Assembly: GCA_002732675.1 (NCBI GenBank) | Contig: NVRR01000106.1 | Coordinates: forward strand, 1 to 9,422 | Reading direction: 5' to 3' | DNA length: 9,422 nucleotides | Origin: Sneathiella sp. | GTDB lineage: Bacteria; Pseudomonadota; Alphaproteobacteria; Sneathiellales; Sneathiellaceae | Shown: positions 7,516-9,422 of the stretch, in pieces | Numbering within the stretch: position 1 is the first letter of the stretch | Layout: each line of letters opens with the position of its first letter | Notes under the pieces: generated by a model | What the model saw: only the letters and a program-made list of their open reading frames with translations | The model's database searches: none | What the model was told of the DNA's origin: nothing | Translations under genes and position numbers: made by a program

Positions 7516-7821
7516 ATGGCTAAGAAAAGTGCTGTTGAAAGGGACCTGAAGCGTCGTCGGTTGGTAGAGAAATTTGCCGACAAACGTGCTGCGCTCAAGG
7601 CCATCAGCAAAGACGAGGATGTCCCTCAGGAAGAACGTTTTGCAGCGCGCCTTGCGCTTGCTGCGTTGCCGCGAAACTCATCTGCGACACGCACCCGCAA
7701 TCGCTGTGAGCTGACAGGTCGTCCGCGCGGCGTTTATCGTAAATTGAAACTATCCCGTATCGGTCTTCGTGACATGGCGTCTTTTGGCCAGATACCGGGC
7801 ATGGTTAAGTCGAGCTGGTAG
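7516..7821 (+). CDS. rpsN: 30S ribosomal protein S14, zinc-independent long form
   Basis: Small-subunit head protein next to S3 and S10. The 101-residue length is that of the long C-minus class. Only one Cys is present (Cys64) and there is no CxxC pair, so it should not bind zinc, unlike the about 61-residue C-plus form. Signatures are [13 protein letters not shown] at the start, [31 protein letters not shown] (51-81) and ending GMVKSSW. AGGAG at 7502-7506 lies nine bases before the ATG. It sits between rplE and rpsH in the usual spc order. Confidence 0.97.
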   Translation: MAKKSAVERDLKRRRLVEKFADKRAALKAISKDEDVPQEERFAARLALAALPRNSSATRTRNRCELTGRPRGVYRKLKLSRIGLRDMASFGQIPGMVKSSW

Positions 7822-7833
7822 GGAGGAACAGAT

Positions 7834-8232
7834 ATGTCATTAAGTGATCCTCTCGGCGATATGCTGACCCGTATTCGTAACGGTCAACGCGCCATGAAAT
7901 CATCGGTTAAAAGCCCGTCTTCGAAATTGCGTGTGAATGTTCTCGACGCGTTGAAACGCGAAGGTTATATCCGCGGCTATGACGTGTCAGAGCCTGAAAA
8001 AGGAAAGCCCGAAGTGAATATCGAGCTTAAATATTATCAGGGTAAAGGCGTTATTGAATCCGTCAGCCGCGTCTCGAAGCCCGGCCGTCGTGTCTATTCA
8101 GCCGTGAAAGACATTCCAACCATCCGGAACGGTCTTGGCGTTGCCATTCTTTCCACTCCGAACGGCGTTTTGTCCGACGGTGAAGCACGCGAAGCCAATG
8201 TTGGCGGCGAAGTGCTTTGTAAACTGTACTAG
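7834..8232 (+). CDS. rpsH: 30S ribosomal protein S8
   Basis: Primary 16S rRNA binder of the central domain. In E. coli it also represses spc genes by binding their mRNA; whether it does so here is unknown. The product has 132 residues, standard for the family (E. coli 130). It begins [20 protein letters not shown] and carries the RNA-binding C-terminal signature [20 protein letters not shown] at 107-126, ending VLCKLY. GGGAGGAA at 7821-7828, partly in the rpsN stop codon, is a strong ribosome binding site five bases before the ATG. Confidence 0.97.
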   Translation: MSLSDPLGDMLTRIRNGQRAMKSSVKSPSSKLRVNVLDALKREGYIRGYDVSEPEKGKPEVNIELKYYQGKGVIESVSRVSKPGRRVYSAVKDIPTIRNGLGVAILSTPNGVLSDGEAREANVGGEVLCKLY

Positions 8233-8240
8233 GAGAAACC

Positions 8241-8774
8241 ATGTCTCGTATTGGAAAGCATCCGGTGACAATCCCTTCTGGTGTTGATGTTCAACTCGCG
8301 GAACGGGATATTACCGTCAAGGGAAGCAAGGGCGTGCTCAGCATGACTTTTGTGGAAGACGTCGTCGTCACGCGTGAAGACGATCAGCTTTGGGTAAAAC
8401 CGAGCCATGATGGCCGTCGCGGCCGTCAAATGTGGGGGATGCAGCGGACGTTGCTGAGTAACCTGATTGAGGGCGTTTCAGAAGGTTTCACCAAGAAACT
8501 TGAAATCGTCGGCGTTGGCTATCGTGCGGCTGTTCAGGGCAAGAACCTGAAGCTGAACCTTGGCTACAGCCATGACATTGATTTTCCGATCCCTGAAGGG
8601 ATTGAAATCAAATGTCCGACGCAGACGACAATTGAAATCTCGGGTTCGGATAAGCAGAGGGTGGGCCAGACGGCCGCCGTTATTCGCTCTTATCGTAAGC
8701 CAGAGCCCTACAAGGGCAAGGGTGTCAAATATGCGGGCGAATTTATCTTCCGCAAAGAAGGCAAGAAGAAGTAG
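8241..8774 (+). CDS. rplF: 50S ribosomal protein L6
   Basis: Large-subunit protein with two similar alpha/beta domains, placed near the factor-binding site and the sarcin-ricin loop. The length of 177 residues is exactly that of E. coli L6. Visible features are MSRIGKHPVTIPSGV (1-15), VKGSKGVL (26-33), the LEIVGVGYRAAVQGKNLKLNLGYSH segment (87-111), and the family signature PEPYKGKGVKY at 154-164 followed by a basic RKEGKKK tail. AGGAGA at 8231-8236 overlaps the rpsH stop. rplR follows after nine bases. Confidence 0.97.
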   Translation: MSRIGKHPVTIPSGVDVQLAERDITVKGSKGVLSMTFVEDVVVTREDDQLWVKPSHDGRRGRQMWGMQRTLLSNLIEGVSEGFTKKLEIVGVGYRAAVQGKNLKLNLGYSHDIDFPIPEGIEIKCPTQTTIEISGSDKQRVGQTAAVIRSYRKPEPYKGKGVKYAGEFIFRKEGKKK

Positions 8775-8783
8775 GAACCGACC

Positions 8784-9146
8784 ATGGCAAACACAAAAGA
8801 ATTGTTCGAACGCCGTCGGCGGAGAAACCGGACACAGTTGCGCAAGGTGTCTTCTGGTCGCCCGCGTCTGTCGGTTCACCGTACGTTGCAGCAGATTTAT
8901 GTTCAGGTTATCGATGATGCCGCGGGCAAGACTCTGGCGTCTGCGTCGACCCTTGAGAAAGATCTGCGGAGTTCGCTAAAAAGCGGCAGCAATAAGGAAG
9001 CAGCAGAAGCTATCGGCAAACTGATTGCTGAGCGGGCTATTAAGGCTGGCGTTAAAGAAGTCGCGTTTGACCGCGGCGGGTATAAATATCACGGCCGGGT
9101 CAAAGCCCTTGCCGAAGCCGCCCGTGAGGGCGGACTGTCCTTCTAG
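8784..9146 (+). CDS. rplR: 50S ribosomal protein L18
   Basis: 5S rRNA-binding protein of the central protuberance, acting with L5. The 120-residue length is normal (E. coli 117). The N-terminus is a strongly basic RNA-binding arm ([16 protein letters not shown], residues 6-21), followed by [20 protein letters not shown] (26-45), [12 protein letters not shown] (78-89) and the closing [24 protein letters not shown] (95-118), typical of the family. The ribosome binding site is TAGGAA at 8772-8777, overlapping the rplF stop. rpsE follows after 11 bases. Confidence 0.97.
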   Translation: MANTKELFERRRRRNRTQLRKVSSGRPRLSVHRTLQQIYVQVIDDAAGKTLASASTLEKDLRSSLKSGSNKEAAEAIGKLIAERAIKAGVKEVAFDRGGYKYHGRVKALAEAAREGGLSF

Positions 9147-9157
9147 GGGAACCGAAT

Positions 9158-9422
9158 ATGTTGAGATCTGATCAAAATGAAAGAGGCGATTCAGAATTCG
9201 TCGACAAGTTGGTTCACATCAACCGTGTGGCGAAAGTTGTTAAAGGTGGACGCCGTTTTGGCTTCGCCGCGCTTGTCGTCGCCGGGGACCAGAAGGGCCG
9301 CGTTGGCTATGGCCATGGTAAGGCTCGGGAAGTTCCAGAAGCCATCCGTAAAGCAACGGAAGCAGCAAAACGCAACATGATCCGTGTTCCGCTGCGTGAA
9401 GGCCGGACATTGCACCATGATG
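9158..9422 (+). CDS. rpsE: 30S ribosomal protein S5, 3'-truncated by window edge
   Basis: Small-subunit protein at the mRNA entry channel, important for decoding accuracy. Eighty-eight codons are visible and the frame stays open to the window end, against about 165-200 residues for the family. The S5 N-terminal double-stranded-RNA-binding-like domain is clear: [20 protein letters not shown] (14-33), [28 protein letters not shown] (36-63) and [14 protein letters not shown] (75-88). The KVVKGGR loop is where spectinomycin-resistance changes occur in other bacteria, and it looks wild type. I chose the ATG at 9158, because AGGGGAA (9145-9151) lies just upstream. The N-terminal extension before the conserved FVDK (13 residues) is shorter than in some alphaproteobacteria. 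An ATG at 9177 opens a different, spurious frame. Confidence 0.95.
   Translation, partial: MLRSDQNERGDSEFVDKLVHINRVAKVVKGGRRFGFAALVVAGDQKGRVGYGHGKAREVPEAIRKATEAAKRNMIRVPLREGRTLHHD

Noticed and set aside
8560..8979. Plus-strand frame of 139 residues overlapping rplF and rplR
   Set aside because: It is an out-of-frame reading of two recognised genes and is very Arg-rich with no family resemblance.
9177..9380. Plus-strand frame of 67 residues near the window end
   Set aside because: The same DNA in another frame, from 9158, encodes clear S5 sequence, which explains this region.
1..9422. Mobile element, CRISPR array, tRNA, defence or biosynthetic system hidden among the genes
   Set aside because: The genes are contiguous housekeeping genes with spacers of 62 bases or less, in the standard order, and no inserted or foreign sequence was seen.

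Overview
This window is a stretch of the conserved tuf-S10-spc ribosomal protein gene cluster, entirely on the + strand. It starts inside the translation elongation factor Tu gene and ends inside the ribosomal protein S5 gene. Every gene was recognised from its protein sequence, and nearly all the DNA is coding. No tRNA, rRNA, insertion sequence, CRISPR array, toxin, phage or defence gene was seen.

The organism is probably an alphaproteobacterium. Supporting signs are tuf directly upstream of rpsJ, a 101-residue zinc-free S14, an L3 with an added acidic tail, an S3 ending in a Gly/Arg/Pro tail, and the typical alphaproteobacterial wording of S5, L18, S8 and L14. I cannot place it to order or genus from sequence alone. 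By eye, base composition is moderate and even along the window, with no island of foreign composition.

Layout. Positions 1-1022 hold the 3' six-sevenths of tuf. Positions 1023-1084 form the only sizeable spacer before the S10 genes and contain a UUCG-capped hairpin followed by a T-rich run, probably a terminator or attenuator. Positions 1085-6210 hold the S10 genes in the order rpsJ, rplC, rplD, rplW, rplB, rpsS, rplV, rpsC, rplP, rpmC, rpsQ. A 35-base gap leads straight into the spc genes at 6246-9422: rplN, rplX, rplE, rpsN, rpsH, rplF, rplR and rpsE (cut by the window end). From rpsJ on, gaps run from a 4-base overlap to 35 bases, most genes have a clear purine-rich ribosome binding site, and no terminator was seen. 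One long polycistronic transcript with translational coupling is the simplest reading.

The products work together. The L and S proteins build the large and small ribosomal subunits, with many of the primary rRNA binders (L2, L3, L4, L23, L22, L24, L5, L18, S8, S17) present. EF-Tu delivers aminoacyl-tRNA to the finished ribosome. There is no gap over about 62 bases that lacks a gene.

I looked for an undescribed system and found none. The observations listed are modest: the tuf/rpsJ hairpin, the two low-complexity protein tails, the missing room for E. coli-type leader and spc promoter regions, and a few small RNA-structure or repeat candidates that may be chance.
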